A stretch of 64,000 nucleotides of DNA from Actinomycetes bacterium (GCA_021793515.1 JAJYSP010000004.1:1-64000), one strand, 5' to 3'; shown: positions 48,323 through 60,935, counted from the first letter of the stretch. The notes: generated from the letters alone by a model not told the origin. Made by a program: numbers and translations.

Positions 48323-50584
48323 ATGACGAAGCATTCTCACGATGGCGTCGTGTCGGACCTGGTCAACGCGACCGCCGCCGACGTGGCGCCCGCTGCCGTC
48401 GATCTTGCGCGACGGGCCCACGGTCACGTGGTCACCTACTCCCCCAAGGTCTTCATCCCCCTGACCAAGTTGTGTCGCGATCGATGTGGTTACTGCACCT
48501 TCGCCCAGGCGCCCGCGCACGTGAGTGCCCCGTATCTGTCGCTCGACGAGGTCATGGCCATCGCTCAGGCGGGACGCGACGCGGGGTGCACTGAGGCGCT
48601 CTTCACCCTTGGCGAACGACCCGAACTTCGCTATGACGAGGCCGCGCGCTGGCTCGCCGCCCGGGGCTACCGTTCGACGGTCGACTACCTCGCCACCGCC
48701 GCCCAAATGGTCCTCGACGGAACGGGACTATTACCCCACATCAACGCTGGCGCGCTCTATCACCACGAGCTCGACCAGCTGCGCGCTTCCTCGATCTCTC
48801 AAGGCATGATGCTCGAATCACTCGCCACCTTGGACGCACACCGATTGTCGCCAGACAAGGATCCTGAGCGACGTCTGGACACCTTGGGCTTCGCGGGAAA
48901 ACTACGGATCCCCTTCACCACGGGTCTCCTGGTGGGGATTGGCGAGTCGCGCGCGGACCGGATCGAGGCGCTGCACGCCATACGCACCTCCCACCTCGAG
49001 TACGGTCACGTCCAAGAAGTCATCATCCAGAACTTCTTACCCAAGGCGCGCACCGCGATGGCCCACGAGCCCGCGGCGAGCGACGAGGAGTTCCACTGGA
49101 CGATCGCGGCAGCGAGGATCCTGCTTCCCGACGACGTGCATCTCCAGGCGCCACCCAATCTCAGCGACGATCCGGCGGGTCTCTTGGACTACGGCATCGA
49201 CGACTTCGGTGGTATCTCACCGGTCACCATCGATCACGTGAATCCCGAGCGCGCCTGGCCGGCCGTTGGGATCCTGCGACGTCAGGTCGAGCTGCGCGGA
49301 CTGCACCTGGTACCGCGTCTCGCTATCTATCCGGAGCACCTCGGTCGTCACGAGGAGTTCGTGCACGAGCACGTGCGACCGTTCATGCTGGCGAGCGCAG
49401 ACTCCACGGGGCTCGCTCGCGATGACGCCTGGGCCTCGGGCGCCGAGACGCCACCGCCGGAGGCCCCAGTGTCACGGGTGCACACCTCGGCGGTCGAGGA
49501 GATCCTCGCGCGCTACGAACCCGGGTACCCCCTCGACCACACGGAGCTCGTCACTTTGCTCAACGCCCGCGGCGGGGACTTCAACGCCGTCGTCGAGCTC
49601 GCCGATGACGTGCGACGACGTCTGGTGGGCGACGAGATCACCTACGTCGTCAACCGCAACATCAACTACACCAACGTCTGCACCTTCAAGTGCAGATTCT
49701 GCGCCTTCTCCAAGGGTCCACTCTCGCTTAACCTGCGCGGCGACCCCTACCTGCTCGGACTCGACGAGATTGCCGATCGCGTTCGAGAAGCCGAGGAGCG
49801 TGGCGCGACCGAAGTCTGTCTCCAAGGCGGCATCCACCCGAACTTCGACGGCGACTACTACCTCGACGTCGTGCGCGCGGTGCACGAAGCGTCCCCGACG
49901 ATGCACATCCACGCCTTTAGCGCCCTCGAGGTCTTCGAGGGCGCGCGGCGTAATAACGAGGACCTCGAGTCTTACCTGACCCGACTCCGTGACGCGGGCT
50001 TAAAGACGTTACCCGGCACCGCTGCGGAGATCCTCGACGACAACGTGCGCGCGATCCTGTGCCCGGACAAGCTGAACACCCAGCAGTGGCTCGACGTGCA
50101 CCGGGCCGCCCACCACGTCGGTCTGCACTCGAACATCACGATCATGTTCGGCGCCGTCGAGGGTGCCGAGCAGTGGGCGACCCACTTGCTCGTGACCCGC
50201 GACCTGCAGCTCGAGACGGGCGGGTTCACCGAGTTCGTCCCACTGCCGTTCGTCCACATGGCGACGCCTCTCTTCCTACGCGGTCGAGCGCGCAAGGGCC
50301 CGACGTTCCGTGAGGCCGTCCTCATCCACGCGGTCGGGCGGCTGCACTACGCGACCCTGATCGACAACATCCAAGTCAGCTGGGTGAAGATGGGCATCGA
50401 CGGCGTACGTCGCGTACTCGGTGCCGGCGCGAACGACCTCGGCGGGACTCTGATGGACGAGAACATCTCGCGCGCCGCCGGTGCCGTCCACGGCCAAGAG
50501 CTCGACGTCGCCCACCTGCACGAGCTGGTCGCCCCGCTCGGTCGGCCGTTGATCCAACGCAGCACGCTCTATCAGGCACTGTGA
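48323..50584 (+). CDS. fbiC: FO synthase, CofG-CofH fusion (FbiC)
   Basis: 753 residues. Makes the deazaflavin FO of coenzyme F420 from tyrosine and a pyrimidine. Two radical-SAM domains fused: domain 1 (CofG) with C51-RDR-C55-GY-C58, domain 2 (CofH) with C453-TFK-C457-RF-C460 and CLQGGIHP. Fused forms are typical of actinobacteria; archaea and cyanobacteria use two proteins. ATG 48323 follows TAGGAT (48311-48316) by six bases. It overlaps the LOG gene by 4 bases. The window thus indicates F420-dependent redox, though the other fbi genes are not here. Confidence 0.95.
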   Translation: MTKHSHDGVVSDLVNATAADVAPAAVDLARRAHGHVVTYSPKVFIPLTKLCRDRCGYCTFAQAPAHVSAPYLSLDEVMAIAQAGRDAGCTEALFTLGERPELRYDEAARWLAARGYRSTVDYLATAAQMVLDGTGLLPHINAGALYHHELDQLRASSISQGMMLESLATLDAHRLSPDKDPERRLDTLGFAGKLRIPFTTGLLVGIGESRADRIEALHAIRTSHLEYGHVQEVIIQNFLPKARTAMAHEPAASDEEFHWTIAAARILLPDDVHLQAPPNLSDDPAGLLDYGIDDFGGISPVTIDHVNPERAWPAVGILRRQVELRGLHLVPRLAIYPEHLGRHEEFVHEHVRPFMLASADSTGLARDDAWASGAETPPPEAPVSRVHTSAVEEILARYEPGYPLDHTELVTLLNARGGDFNAVVELADDVRRRLVGDEITYVVNRNINYTNVCTFKCRFCAFSKGPLSLNLRGDPYLLGLDEIADRVREAEERGATEVCLQGGIHPNFDGDYYLDVVRAVHEASPTMHIHAFSALEVFEGARRNNEDLESYLTRLRDAGLKTLPGTAAEILDDNVRAILCPDKLNTQQWLDVHRAAHHVGLHSNITIMFGAVEGAEQWATHLLVTRDLQLETGGFTEFVPLPFVHMATPLFLRGRARKGPTFREAVLIHAVGRLHYATLIDNIQVSWVKMGIDGVRRVLGAGANDLGGTLMDENISRAAGAVHGQELDVAHLHELVAPLGRPLIQRSTLYQAL

Positions 50585-51555
50585 CCGACCCGGCCGTGGA
50601 GGCCTTCCTCAGCGAAAGTGGGCTAGTCGACGTCGCCAGTGACGTCGAACTAGCGCGGGTCCGGGACTTACTCGAGGACGTCTCGTTGCTCGTCCAGTCG
50701 GGTCATGACGTGCGCGACCTACGAGTCGCCGCGACCGCGATGCGCGAACTACTCATCGCCGCGCGACTGTTCTCGCCGTGGCGTGATCGACCGAAGCTCA
50801 CAGTCTTTGGTTCAGCGCGCACGCCGGCCACTTCGCCCCTCTACGCGATGGCGCGCTCGTTGAGTGCGCGCATGGCTGCGCGTGGGTGGATGACCGTCTC
50901 GGGCGCCGGACCCGGGATCATGCAGGCCGCGGCCGAAGGGGCCGGACTCGACGACACACTCGGCGTGAACATCACGTTGCCCTTCGAGCAGAGCTCCAAC
51001 CCTTACGTCGACGCCGAGAGTCGACTGGTGGAGATGAAGTACTTCTTCACGCGAAAGGTCGCCCTGACCAAGGAGTCACTGGCCTTCGTGTTCTTCCCCG
51101 GCGGGCTGGGCACGATGGACGAGGTTTTCGAGATCCTCACGCTGCTGCACACCGGCAAGGGCGGACCCGCACCGGTGCTGTTGGTTGACACCGCCGAGGG
51201 AACGTACTGGGAGTCGTGGCAACGGTTCATTGACGAGTCGGTCATTGATATGGGTTATCTCGACGAGGACGCGGCGGTCCTGTTCAAGCTCTGCCACTCA
51301 CTCGACGAGGTTGAGCGTGAGATCGACCACTTCTACACGAACTTCACCGAGTTCACATTGTCCTCGGGGCGCGGTCGGATCGGGTTGCGACGTCCGCTCG
51401 CGATCGAGGAGTGCGCCGTTCTCGAGCATCGCGTACCCGAACTCGCCACGGGCGATGGTCTGCACACGGAGGCGAACGCCCTAACCTTCGACTTCGATGG
51501 TCGTCGCTACGTCGAGCTTCGTCGGCTCATCGACGCTGTTAACGATCTGGGCTGA
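50581..51555 (+). CDS. LOG-family (TIGR00730-type) protein
   Basis: 324 residues. Rossmann-like domain (about 75-270) of the LOG / lysine-decarboxylase-like group: VFGSARTPATSPLYAMARSL, SGAGPGIMQAAAEGA, and the nucleotide-binding motif PGGLGTMDEVFEILTLLHTG. Plant LOG releases cytokinin from its ribotide; bacterial homologues act as nucleoside monophosphate phosphoribohydrolases or are uncharacterised. An N-terminal extension (1-70) and a C-terminal region (270-324) are added to the core. GTG 50581 overlaps the FO synthase stop (GTGA). Its link to F420 is not clear. Confidence 0.84.
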   Translation: MTDPAVEAFLSESGLVDVASDVELARVRDLLEDVSLLVQSGHDVRDLRVAATAMRELLIAARLFSPWRDRPKLTVFGSARTPATSPLYAMARSLSARMAARGWMTVSGAGPGIMQAAAEGAGLDDTLGVNITLPFEQSSNPYVDAESRLVEMKYFFTRKVALTKESLAFVFFPGGLGTMDEVFEILTLLHTGKGGPAPVLLVDTAEGTYWESWQRFIDESVIDMGYLDEDAAVLFKLCHSLDEVEREIDHFYTNFTEFTLSSGRGRIGLRRPLAIEECAVLEHRVPELATGDGLHTEANALTFDFDGRRYVELRRLIDAVNDLG

Positions 51556-51686
51556 TCGACAGGTCGGCCTTCCCACGGTGGCACCACCGACGAGCGCGGT
51601 GTGCTGACGAGTCATCCACTGGCCTCTGGGCGCGTGACGGGTTCCGCCGCACCGCCGTGGTGGCCTTGTATCCGCGTGAAGCACGG

Positions 51687-51878
51687 TTAGTCGGGCAGTC
51701 CTCGCAGGATCGCCTCAGCCTTTTGTAGGCTCCGTCGCACGCGGGCGAGTTGGCGCTCGACGTCACGCGCCGAATTGTCGTCGTCACGCAACTGCGCTCG
51801 AACGGCATCGAACACGGCGTCGCTCACGCGCTCTTCGAGCGTCGCGATCTCGTCGGCGAGCGCCGAGAAGGACGTCAC
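51687..51878 (-). CDS. Small coiled-coil protein downstream of acyl-CoA synthetase
   Basis: 63 residues, almost entirely helical with heptad-like charge ([18 protein letters not shown], then [19 protein letters not shown]). No family recognised. GTG 51878 overlaps the stop of the synthetase gene (GTGA), so translation is coupled. The longer open frame to 52004 overlaps that gene too far to be real. It may be a partner of the enzyme, by position only. Confidence 0.62.
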   Translation of the reverse strand: MTSFSALADEIATLEERVSDAVFDAVRAQLRDDDNSARDVERQLARVRRSLQKAEAILRGLPD

Positions 51879-53494
51879 GACGCGAGCGTCTCGACGTTCA
51901 ACTCTCCTGCGGCGAACTGTGCGCGCAGCACCTTCTTGTCGAACTTGCCGACGCTGGTCTTGGGGATCGAGTCGACGAAGGTCCAGTGCTCGGGCAGCCA
52001 CCACTTGGCGACGCGGGTCGCGAGGAAGTCACGCAGTTCCGTGGCGCTCGCGCTCGCCCCTGGTCGAAGCACCACGCAGCACAGGGGGCGCTCCTGCCAC
52101 TTGTCGTCGGGCACGGCGATGACCGCAGCCTCAAAGACCGCCGGGTGGGCCATGACGGTCCCCTCGAGCTCGACCGAGCTGATCCACTCGCCACCGGACT
52201 TGATCACGTCCTTGGTACGGTCGCTAATCACCATGAAGCCCTCGTGATCGAGCGTGCCGATGTCGCCGGTGCGTAGCCACCCGTCGTGGAACCGCTCAGG
52301 GTCGTCCACGCCGAAGTAGGAACCGGTGATCCACGGGCCGCGGATCTCGAACTCGCCTACGGTCTGGCCGTCGTTGGGCAGGACCGAGCCGTCGTCGTCG
52401 GTGATGCGCATCTCGACGCCCGCGACCACACGGCCGGCCTTGGCGCGATAGTCGATCTCCTCGTCCGGCGGCGTGCCGAAAGGTGGGATCGAGACCGCAG
52501 CGAGCGGGCTCGTCTCGGTCATCCCCCACCCCTGGACCATGTTGCGGCCGTAGCGGTCGCGGAAGGCCTCGATCATGGAGCGCGGCACAGCTGAACCTCC
52601 GGCGAGTATCCCGCGCATCGAGGAGAAGTCGGCGTCGGCGTCATTCTCCGCGGCGCGCAAGACGTCGTTCCACACCGTGGGTACGCCGAGTGAGATCGTG
52701 GGTCGTAGCTCGCGGATCATCTTCACGATGGGTTCACCCTGGAGGAACATCTGGGGCATGATGAGCTCGGTGCCGGCGAAGAAGGCGGTGTAGACGGCGC
52801 CCCACGCGTTGACGTGGAACATCGGCACGATGAGGAGGCACCGGTCCTTCTCGGACAGTCCGATCGAGTTCGCGCTCGTCGAGGCGAGTGAGTGCAGCCA
52901 AATCGACCGGTGCGAGTAGACGACGCCCTTGGGATTGCCCGTGGTGCCCGACGTGTAGCACATGATCGCCGCAGACTTCTCGTCGAGGTCGGGCCAGGCG
53001 AAGCCCGGGGATTCGGCCTTGATGAAGTCCTCGTAGTCGATGGTCTCGCCCAGCGCGCCGCTCTCGTCGGGGCCGTTGACGATGATGTGCTTGACCGTGG
53101 GGATCTGGTCGCGCACCTTGGCGAGTAGCGGGATCAGGGTGTGGTCGACGATGATGACCTGGTCCTCGGCGTGGTTGATCACGAAGGCAAGTTGTTCGGG
53201 GAAGAGCCGGATGTTGAGGGTGTGCAGCACCGCGCCCATAGCGGGCACGGCGAGATACGCCTCCATGTGGACCTGGTTGTTCCACATGAAGGTGCCGACG
53301 CGGTCCCCGTCGCCGATCCCGAGTCGGCGAAGCGCCGCGGCGAGTTTTTCGGCGCGGTTCACGATCTCGGTGAAGGACGCTTCCTGTACACCAGTGGCGG
53401 TCACCGTGTAGACGGTCTTGTCGGCGTAGAGCCACTCGCCGTGTCGAATGATGCCACTGATGAGCAGTGGTGAGTCCTGCATCGTGCTTTGCAT
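51875..53494 (-). CDS. Long-chain acyl-CoA synthetase (AMP-forming)
   Basis: 539 residues. Activates a fatty or related acid with ATP and CoA. ANL superfamily motifs: [18 protein letters not shown] (phosphate loop), [34 protein letters not shown] and the C-terminal [10 protein letters not shown] lysine region. Closest by motif to medium/long-chain FadD-type ligases. ATG 53494 has a ribosome site (GGAG, seven bases upstream) and a TAGCAT box about 30 bases upstream, so it is leadered. The 50 bases before it separate it from gltD. Confidence 0.9.
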   Translation of the reverse strand: MQSTMQDSPLLISGIIRHGEWLYADKTVYTVTATGVQEASFTEIVNRAEKLAAALRRLGIGDGDRVGTFMWNNQVHMEAYLAVPAMGAVLHTLNIRLFPEQLAFVINHAEDQVIIVDHTLIPLLAKVRDQIPTVKHIIVNGPDESGALGETIDYEDFIKAESPGFAWPDLDEKSAAIMCYTSGTTGNPKGVVYSHRSIWLHSLASTSANSIGLSEKDRCLLIVPMFHVNAWGAVYTAFFAGTELIMPQMFLQGEPIVKMIRELRPTISLGVPTVWNDVLRAAENDADADFSSMRGILAGGSAVPRSMIEAFRDRYGRNMVQGWGMTETSPLAAVSIPPFGTPPDEEIDYRAKAGRVVAGVEMRITDDDGSVLPNDGQTVGEFEIRGPWITGSYFGVDDPERFHDGWLRTGDIGTLDHEGFMVISDRTKDVIKSGGEWISSVELEGTVMAHPAVFEAAVIAVPDDKWQERPLCCVVLRPGASASATELRDFLATRVAKWWLPEHWTFVDSIPKTSVGKFDKKVLRAQFAAGELNVETLAS

Positions 53495-53543
53495 GTCGTC
53501 TCCGTTCCCCTGGGACGATGCTACAAAGTCCGAGGGACTCGTG

Positions 53544-54960
<1,417 letters not shown>

Positions 54961-54968
<8 letters not shown>

Positions 54969-57900
54969 TTCGCTGCTCGTCCCTCGCGCGCTGGTACTCC
55001 GAGGTCTCGATGCGCACGAAGTCCATTCGCGCCACACGCCACGTCTCGAGTATCTGTCCAGCGACCGGTGAGCCCGTCTCAGCGTGATAGCACTCAAGCA
55101 GGGTGCGCAAGGTCGTCTCATCGTCGAACTCGAGTGGGTCGACCTCGTAGACCCCGGCGCTCAGGACGTCATAGACGCGTCGTCGCGGGTCGTAGAGGTA
55201 AATGGTGCCACCCGACATCCCCGCCGCCAGATTTCGTCCGACGTCGCCGAGGATCGTCACGACGCCGCCCGTCATGTACTCGCCGGCGTGGTCACCCGTG
55301 CCCTCAACGACAATCGTCGCGCCGGAGTTGCGCACGCCGCAGCGCTCGCCCACGACGCCGCTGACGAACAGGTCACCGGCCGTCGCACCGTAGCCGATCA
55401 CGTTGCCCGCGATGATGTTCTCGCTGCGCAGAAAGACCGACTCACTCGGTGGCTGGACGATGATGCGTCCGCCCGAGAGACCCTTACCCACGTAGTCGTT
55501 GCAGTCCCCGAAGAGGCGGATCGTGATGCCGTGGGGCAAAAAGGCGCCGAGGCTCTGGCCGGCCGACCCCTCGAGGCGCAGTGTGATGGTGTCCTCGGGC
55601 AACGTCTCGGCGCCGAGTAGGCGCGTGATGGCACTGCCGGTCAGGGTGCCCACCGTTCGATTGACGTTCTCGATTCGCCCCTCGTAGACGTAGGGCGTTC
55701 GTTCGCGCGCGGCGAGAAGGGCGGCGTCGAAGAACTTCCAGTCGAGCGCGTCTTCGAGCCCGTGGTCCTGGCCAATTCGGTGGTGACGCTGTTCCTCGGG
55801 CACGGCGTGCAGGAGCGCCGAGAGGTCGACGCCGTGATCGGTGGCGGCGCGCTCGTCGACCACCAGGTGCGAGGGGTCGCCGATCAGCTCATCCAGGCTG
55901 TGCAGTCCTAGCTGGCTCAGGTATTCGCGGACCTCGGTGGCGATGAACTCGAAGAAGTGCTCGACGAACTCGGGCTTGCCGGTGAAGCGCTCACGTAGGA
56001 CGGGGTTCTGGGTCGCAATGCCCACGGGGCAGGTGTCGAGGTGGCAGACGCGCATCATCACACAGCCCGACACCACGAGCGGCGCGGTCGCGAACCCGAA
56101 CTCCTCGGCGCCCAGCATGGCGGCGATCACGACGTCACGGCCGGTCTTTAACTGACCGTCGACCTGGAGCACGACGCGGCTGCGCAGCCCGTTGGCGGCG
56201 AGTGTCTGGTGAGCCTCGGTGAGACCGATCTCCCACGGTGTGCCGGCGTGCTTGAGCGACGTGAGCGGCGCCGCGCCGGTGCCCCCGTCGTGACCCGAGA
56301 TCAACACGACGTCAGCGTGCGCCTTGGCGACGCCCGCGGCGATGGTCCCCACGCCTTGCTCACTGACGAGCTTGACGTGGATCCGCGCCCGGTCGTTCGC
56401 GTTCTTCAGGTCGTAGATGAGTTGGGCGAGGTCCTCGATCGAGTAGATGTCGTGGTGCGGGGGCGGTGAGATGAGCCCGACGCCCGGCGTCGAATGACGA
56501 GTCGCGGCGATCCAGGGGTAGACCTTGGAGCCGGGGAGCTGGCCGCCTTCACCGGGTTTTGCGCCTTGGGCCATCTTAATCTGGAGGTCGTCGGCGTTGA
56601 CGAGGTACCGGCTGGTCACACCGAAGCGGCCGGAGGCGACCTGTTTAATCGCGGAGCGACGGTTCTGACGTGGATCGCTCGTGTCGAACCGATCCTCGTC
56701 CTCACCACCTTCTCCGGTGTTGGACTTGGCCCCAAGTCGGTTCATCGCGATGGCGAGCGTGGTGTGCGCTTCCTCGCTGATCGAACCGTAGGACATCGCC
56801 CCGGTCGAGAATCGCCGGACGATCGACGACACGCTCTCGACCTCCTCCAGTGGCGTCGGCGTGGTCGCTGGGCGCAGGTCGAGCAGCGAACGCAACGTCA
56901 TGCGCCCGCGCGTCTGGTCGTCCACGAGCGTGGTGTACTCCTTAAACAGGTCGTAGCGCCCCTCGCGGGTGGCGTGCTGGAGCTTTTGGACCGTGTGAGG
57001 GTTGAAGAGGTGGAGTTCGCCGTCGCGACGCCACTGGTACTCCCCCGCGTTGGCGAGTGCCTCGGTGGGTGACTCGGTTGCGTAAGCGGCGCGATGCCAG
57101 GTCAAGAGGTCCTTGGCGATGCGCTCGATTCCGGTGCCTCCGACGCGCGACGCGAAACCCGGGAAGTAGTTCGCGAGCAACGTGTCATCGAGCCCGACGG
57201 ACTCGAACAGTTGGGAGCCCACGTAGCTCGCCACCGTGCTCACGCCCATCTTGGACATGACCTTCACGAGGCCCTTCGTGAGGGCCTTCGCGTACTGGTA
57301 GCGCGCCTCGTAGGCGCTGCGTTGATCGATGTCGCCACGGTCCACCAGTGCGTCGATCGTTTCGTAGGCGAGGTACGGGCACACCGCGGACGCTCCGAAG
57401 CCCACGAGCAGCGCGACGTGGTGCACTTCACGGACGTCACCCGCTTCGAGGATGAGCGCCGCGCGGGTGCGCAGGTGCTCGGCGACGAGTCGATGGTGGA
57501 CCGCTGAGACCAGCAGGAGGCTCGGGATCGCCGCATGGGATGCGCTCGTATTGCGGTCCGAGAGGATGACGAGGTTGGCGCCACCGCGCACGGCCGCCAC
57601 CGTCTGATCGGCGATGTGTTCGATAGCAGCGGCGAGGCGCTCGCCGTCACTCGCGGGCCCCTCGACGGGGAACAGGCCATCGAGGGCGACCGGTGAGAAT
57701 CCGTCGACGTGGTCGTTCTCATTCACGTAGCGCAACTTCGCCAGGTCCTCGATGCTCAGTACCGGCGAGGACAGCACAATTTGGTGGCAGTGCGTCGGAG
57801 ACTCGCTCAGCAGATTGTCTTCGCCGCCGATGGTGACGCGCGTCGAGGTGACGAGCTCCTCGCGAATGGCGTCGAGGGGTGGATTGGTGACTTGTGCGAA

Positions 57901-59403
57901 GAGTTGACTGAAGTAGTCGAAGATTGACCGTGGCCGCTGCGACAAGACCGGCAGCGCGCTATCAGAACCCATCGATCCGATCGGCTCCTCGCCGACTTGG
58001 GCCATGTGGCGCATGATGAGCCGTAGGTCCTCGTCGCTGTAGCCGAAGTTGCGTTGACGTTGGCGCACGGAGGCGTAGCTCGGCAGCAGCATCGGGCGCG
58101 CGTCGAGGTCCTCGAGGGTTACTTGCTGGTCGCGGAGCCACTCGCCGTAGGGGGCACGGCCCGCGAGACCGGACTTGACCTCGTCGTCGTCAACGATGCG
58201 ACCTTCGGCCAGGTCGACGAGGAAGACGCGACCGGGCTGGAGGCGACCCTTGCGGATCACTGACGCCGGGTCGATGGGTAGTACCCCGACCTCGCTCGCG
58301 AAGATGACTCGGTCGTCGTTGGTCACCCAGTAGCGAGCCGGTCGCAGGCCGTTGCGGTCGAGCACTGCGCCAACGACCGTGCCGTCACAGAACGTGATCG
58401 ACGCGGGACCGTCCCAGGGTTCCATCAGCGCCGCGTGGTAACGATAGAAGTCGCGGCGTCGCTCATCCATCGCCGTGGAGCGTTCCCACGCCTCGGGGAT
58501 CATCATGAGGATGGCGTGAGGCAACGTGCGCCCGCCGCGCACCAGGAGCTCGACGACCTCGTCGAAGCTCGCCGAGTCACTCATCGACTCGGTGATGATG
58601 GGCGTGAGCTCACCGAGGTCGACGGGCAGTGTCGGAGCGCGCAGCGTCGTCTCGCGGGCGTGGATCCAGTTACGGTTGCCGCGGATGGTGTTGATCTCGC
58701 CGTTGTGGGCGATGTAGCGGAACGGTTGGGCGAGCTCCCAGCGTGGCAGGGTGTTCGTCGAGAAACGGCTGTGCACGACGGCGACTGCCGACTGCAACGT
58801 CGGGTCGGTGAGGTCGAGGAAGTATCGGCGTAGCTGGGGGGCGCTCAGCATGCCCTTGTAAATCAATACGTTCGCTGAGCACGAGGCGCCGTACACCCCC
58901 CCGCCGTGTTCGACCAATCGACGCAGGCAGAACAGCGAATCTTCGAGCTCGCGCGTCGACATTGTCTCGACACCACGAAACAGTTGCATGACAAAACCCG
59001 GCTCGCTCGCCGCCGAGGTTGCACCAAGGATTGACGAGTTAACTGGGACCTCGCGCCAGCCGAGACCGGTCAGACCAACGCGCGCCGCGGCGTCGGCGAT
59101 GGCACCGCGGACTTCCTCGGTGTTGCGCGTTCGCTCGATCATCCAGTGAGCGACGCCGTACTCGCCGACGGGCGGCACCACGTCGAACCACGTCCGTATC
59201 GCCGCATCGGGAAGCTGTAGGAGGACCCCCGCGCCGTCACCGGAGTCGGGGTCAGCACCCGTGGCCCCGCGGTGCTCGAGATTCTCGAGGATCGTCAGTG
59301 CGTCGGTGACGGTCTGGTGGCTCGGACGGCGTGTCAAGTCCGCGATCATCCCGACGCCACACGCGTCGTGCTCGAAAGAGGGGTCGTAGAGGGTTCTTGT
59401 CAT
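54961..59403 (-). CDS. gltB: Glutamate synthase large subunit
   Basis: 1480 residues. Converts glutamine and 2-oxoglutarate to two glutamates. Class II amidotransferase domain starts after a 14-residue propeptide: HDACGVGM with Cys15. The central and FMN-binding domains contain SGHDGGTGAAPLTS and GAEEFGFATAPLV; the [3Fe-4S] ligands are in CVMMRVCHLDTCPVGIATQ; the C-terminal domain is the GXGXG beta-helix (NSGATIVVEGTGDHAGEYMTGG). ATG 59403 has a leader of about 30 bases after TATAGT (minus strand 59444-59439) with AGGTG as ribosome site. Divergent from thiO. GarA-type proteins inhibit or stimulate this pathway in mycobacteria, and a GarA-like gene is in the window. Confidence 0.96.
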
Positions 59404-59483
59404 AGCGTCACCTAACGGGGCAGCGCTGACCCGAGGCCACTATACCGAAGAACGAAGCCACGCCTGCGACGTACGCTGAGAGG
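59404..59483. promoter_or_regulatory. Divergent promoters, gltB (leadered) and thiO (leaderless)
   Basis: Minus strand: TATAGT at 59444-59439, start of transcript near 59432, ribosome site AGGTG before ATG 59403. Plus strand: TACGCT at 59472-59477, GTG 59484 six bases later. The two boxes show the two styles of initiation side by side. Confidence 0.6.
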
Positions 59484-60554
59484 GTGACACAAGAACATCC
59501 TTCCGTAGTGATCGTCGGCGCTGGGATCATCGGCCTCGCCACGGCTTTCCGACTGGCGCGGCGCGGTCACGCCGTCACGCTCTTTGATCCCGAACCGGCG
59601 TCGGGGGCGACCTACGCCGCCGCCGGCATGATCGCGCCGACCGCCGAGATTGCGCCCGGCGAGGAGGAGAATTACCGCTTTCAACGCGGTGCTATCGACG
59701 CCTGGCGCGAGATGGCCAGCGAGATCGAAGCGGTCACCCGTCGACGCGTCGCCATCGTGCAGACCGGCACACTGATCGTCGGTTGGGACGCGAGTGATCG
59801 TCGCCTGATCGACCAGTTTCGCTCCGTGGCCACGGAGTTCGGCGCGCCGATGCGCGACGCCACGCGTGACGGCGAACCCGAGCTCTTCGAGGGACTCACG
59901 GCACGAATCAGCGAGGGCCTGGTGATGGCCGAGGATGGGTGGCTTGACCCCGATGAAGCGGTCTCGTGCCTGATGGAAGCGAACGAAGCCCTCGGTGTAC
60001 GGCTCGTGCGTGAGCGTGTCCGGCTCGCGGGTGCGAGCCACGACGGTGTCGAGGTCGAGACCGAATCGGGACGCACGCTCGCGGACTACGGCGTCGTCAC
60101 GACGGGTGCGAACGGACTGCCCGACGGGCTGACGGTCCCCAAGTCGCCAACGGTTCGACCGGTGCGTGGCGTGACTGTTCGGGTACGGAGTCTCGACCGA
60201 AGTGCACTGCCCACGGTACGGGCCTACGTGCGAGGACGCGCCTTCTACATGGTCAGTCGACCGGGTGGCTACTGCGTGCTCGGTGCCACCGCCGAGGAGA
60301 AGTCCCAGCCCTTGGTGGAGGTCGGTGAACTCCAGCGATTGCTTCGCGACGGGCTCGATATCGTGCCGGAGTTGGAGGCCGCTCCCTTGCTCGAGATTCG
60401 TAATGGACTGCGTCCGGCTACGACGGACCTCCGACCGTTTTTCGTCGCGCTGGAGGAGCGGGGTTGGTCGTGGTCGTCGGGTCACTATCGCCACGGAGTC
60501 ACCCTTGCACCACTCGCGGCCTTGGATGCCCTGAGCGCGATCAAACCGTCGTGA
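59484..60554 (+). CDS. thiO: Glycine oxidase ThiO
   Basis: 356 residues. Flavoenzyme oxidising glycine to the imine needed for thiazole formation by ThiG. FAD-binding VVIVGAGIIGLATAFRLARRG, GATYAAAGMIAPTAE, and the C-terminal GLRPATTDLRPFF with GHYRHGVTLAP are DAO-family marks. Slightly shorter than some homologues. GTG 59484 follows TACGCT by six bases. Overlaps thiS by 4 bases (GTGA). Confidence 0.93.
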   Translation: MTQEHPSVVIVGAGIIGLATAFRLARRGHAVTLFDPEPASGATYAAAGMIAPTAEIAPGEEENYRFQRGAIDAWREMASEIEAVTRRRVAIVQTGTLIVGWDASDRRLIDQFRSVATEFGAPMRDATRDGEPELFEGLTARISEGLVMAEDGWLDPDEAVSCLMEANEALGVRLVRERVRLAGASHDGVEVETESGRTLADYGVVTTGANGLPDGLTVPKSPTVRPVRGVTVRVRSLDRSALPTVRAYVRGRAFYMVSRPGGYCVLGATAEEKSQPLVEVGELQRLLRDGLDIVPELEAAPLLEIRNGLRPATTDLRPFFVALEERGWSWSSGHYRHGVTLAPLAALDALSAIKPS

Positions 60555-60745
60555 TCTCGGTGAACGGTGTCGACCACGACCTCGCCGGCCGATCGGTGCG
60601 AGTCGTCTTGGACTCCCTCGACATCAACGGGCGCGGCATCGCGGTGGCGATCGACGGCGAGGTCGTCAGCAAGAGCCGGTGGGAATCGACGACAATCGAA
60701 GACGGAGCAATCGTCGAGATAGTGACGGCGGTCGCCGGTGGATAG
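60551..60745 (+). CDS. thiS: Sulfur carrier protein ThiS
   Basis: 64 residues. Ubiquitin-like carrier; its C-terminal GG is thiocarboxylated and donates sulfur to ThiG. VNGVDHDLAGRSVRVVLDSL, GIAVAIDGEVVSKSRW and the end VTAVAGG are diagnostic. GTG 60551 overlaps the thiO stop. Followed eight bases later by a small ORF with its own ribosome site. Confidence 0.93.
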   Translation: MISVNGVDHDLAGRSVRVVLDSLDINGRGIAVAIDGEVVSKSRWESTTIEDGAIVEIVTAVAGG

Positions 60746-60752
60746 GAGAGAG

Positions 60753-60908
60753 ATGTCAAACACCGAGTTACTCAACGCCCTCGATGAGCGGATTCTCGAG
60801 GCGCTACGGGCCAAGGCCACCGGTGAGACGGTCGCGTTCCTCTTCGAGGCGCGAGCGTGGCTCACCAATCCGGACCAGCCACACGGGGCGCACCGCCAGT
60901 CGGCGTAG
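60753..60908 (+). CDS. Small protein downstream of thiS
   Basis: 51 residues, starting MSNTELLNALDERILE. Mostly helical with a C-terminal Pro/His segment (NPDQPHGAHRQSA). No family recognised. AGGAGAG at 60744-60750 is a good ribosome site overlapping the thiS stop. Position suggests cotranscription with thiO and thiS; a role in thiamin synthesis is unproven. A nearby longer frame on the same strand (60679) is a shadow. Confidence 0.6.
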   Translation: MSNTELLNALDERILEALRAKATGETVAFLFEARAWLTNPDQPHGAHRQSA

Positions 60909-60919
60909 AGGCGACCGGC

Positions 60920-60925
60920 TATCAT
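60920..60925 (+). promoter_or_regulatory. -10 box of tRNA-Pro
   Basis: TATCAT ends ten bases before the tRNA 5' end, at a normal distance for a tRNA promoter. No clear -35 box was seen. Confidence 0.45.
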
Positions 60926-60935
60926 GGAACGCTCA

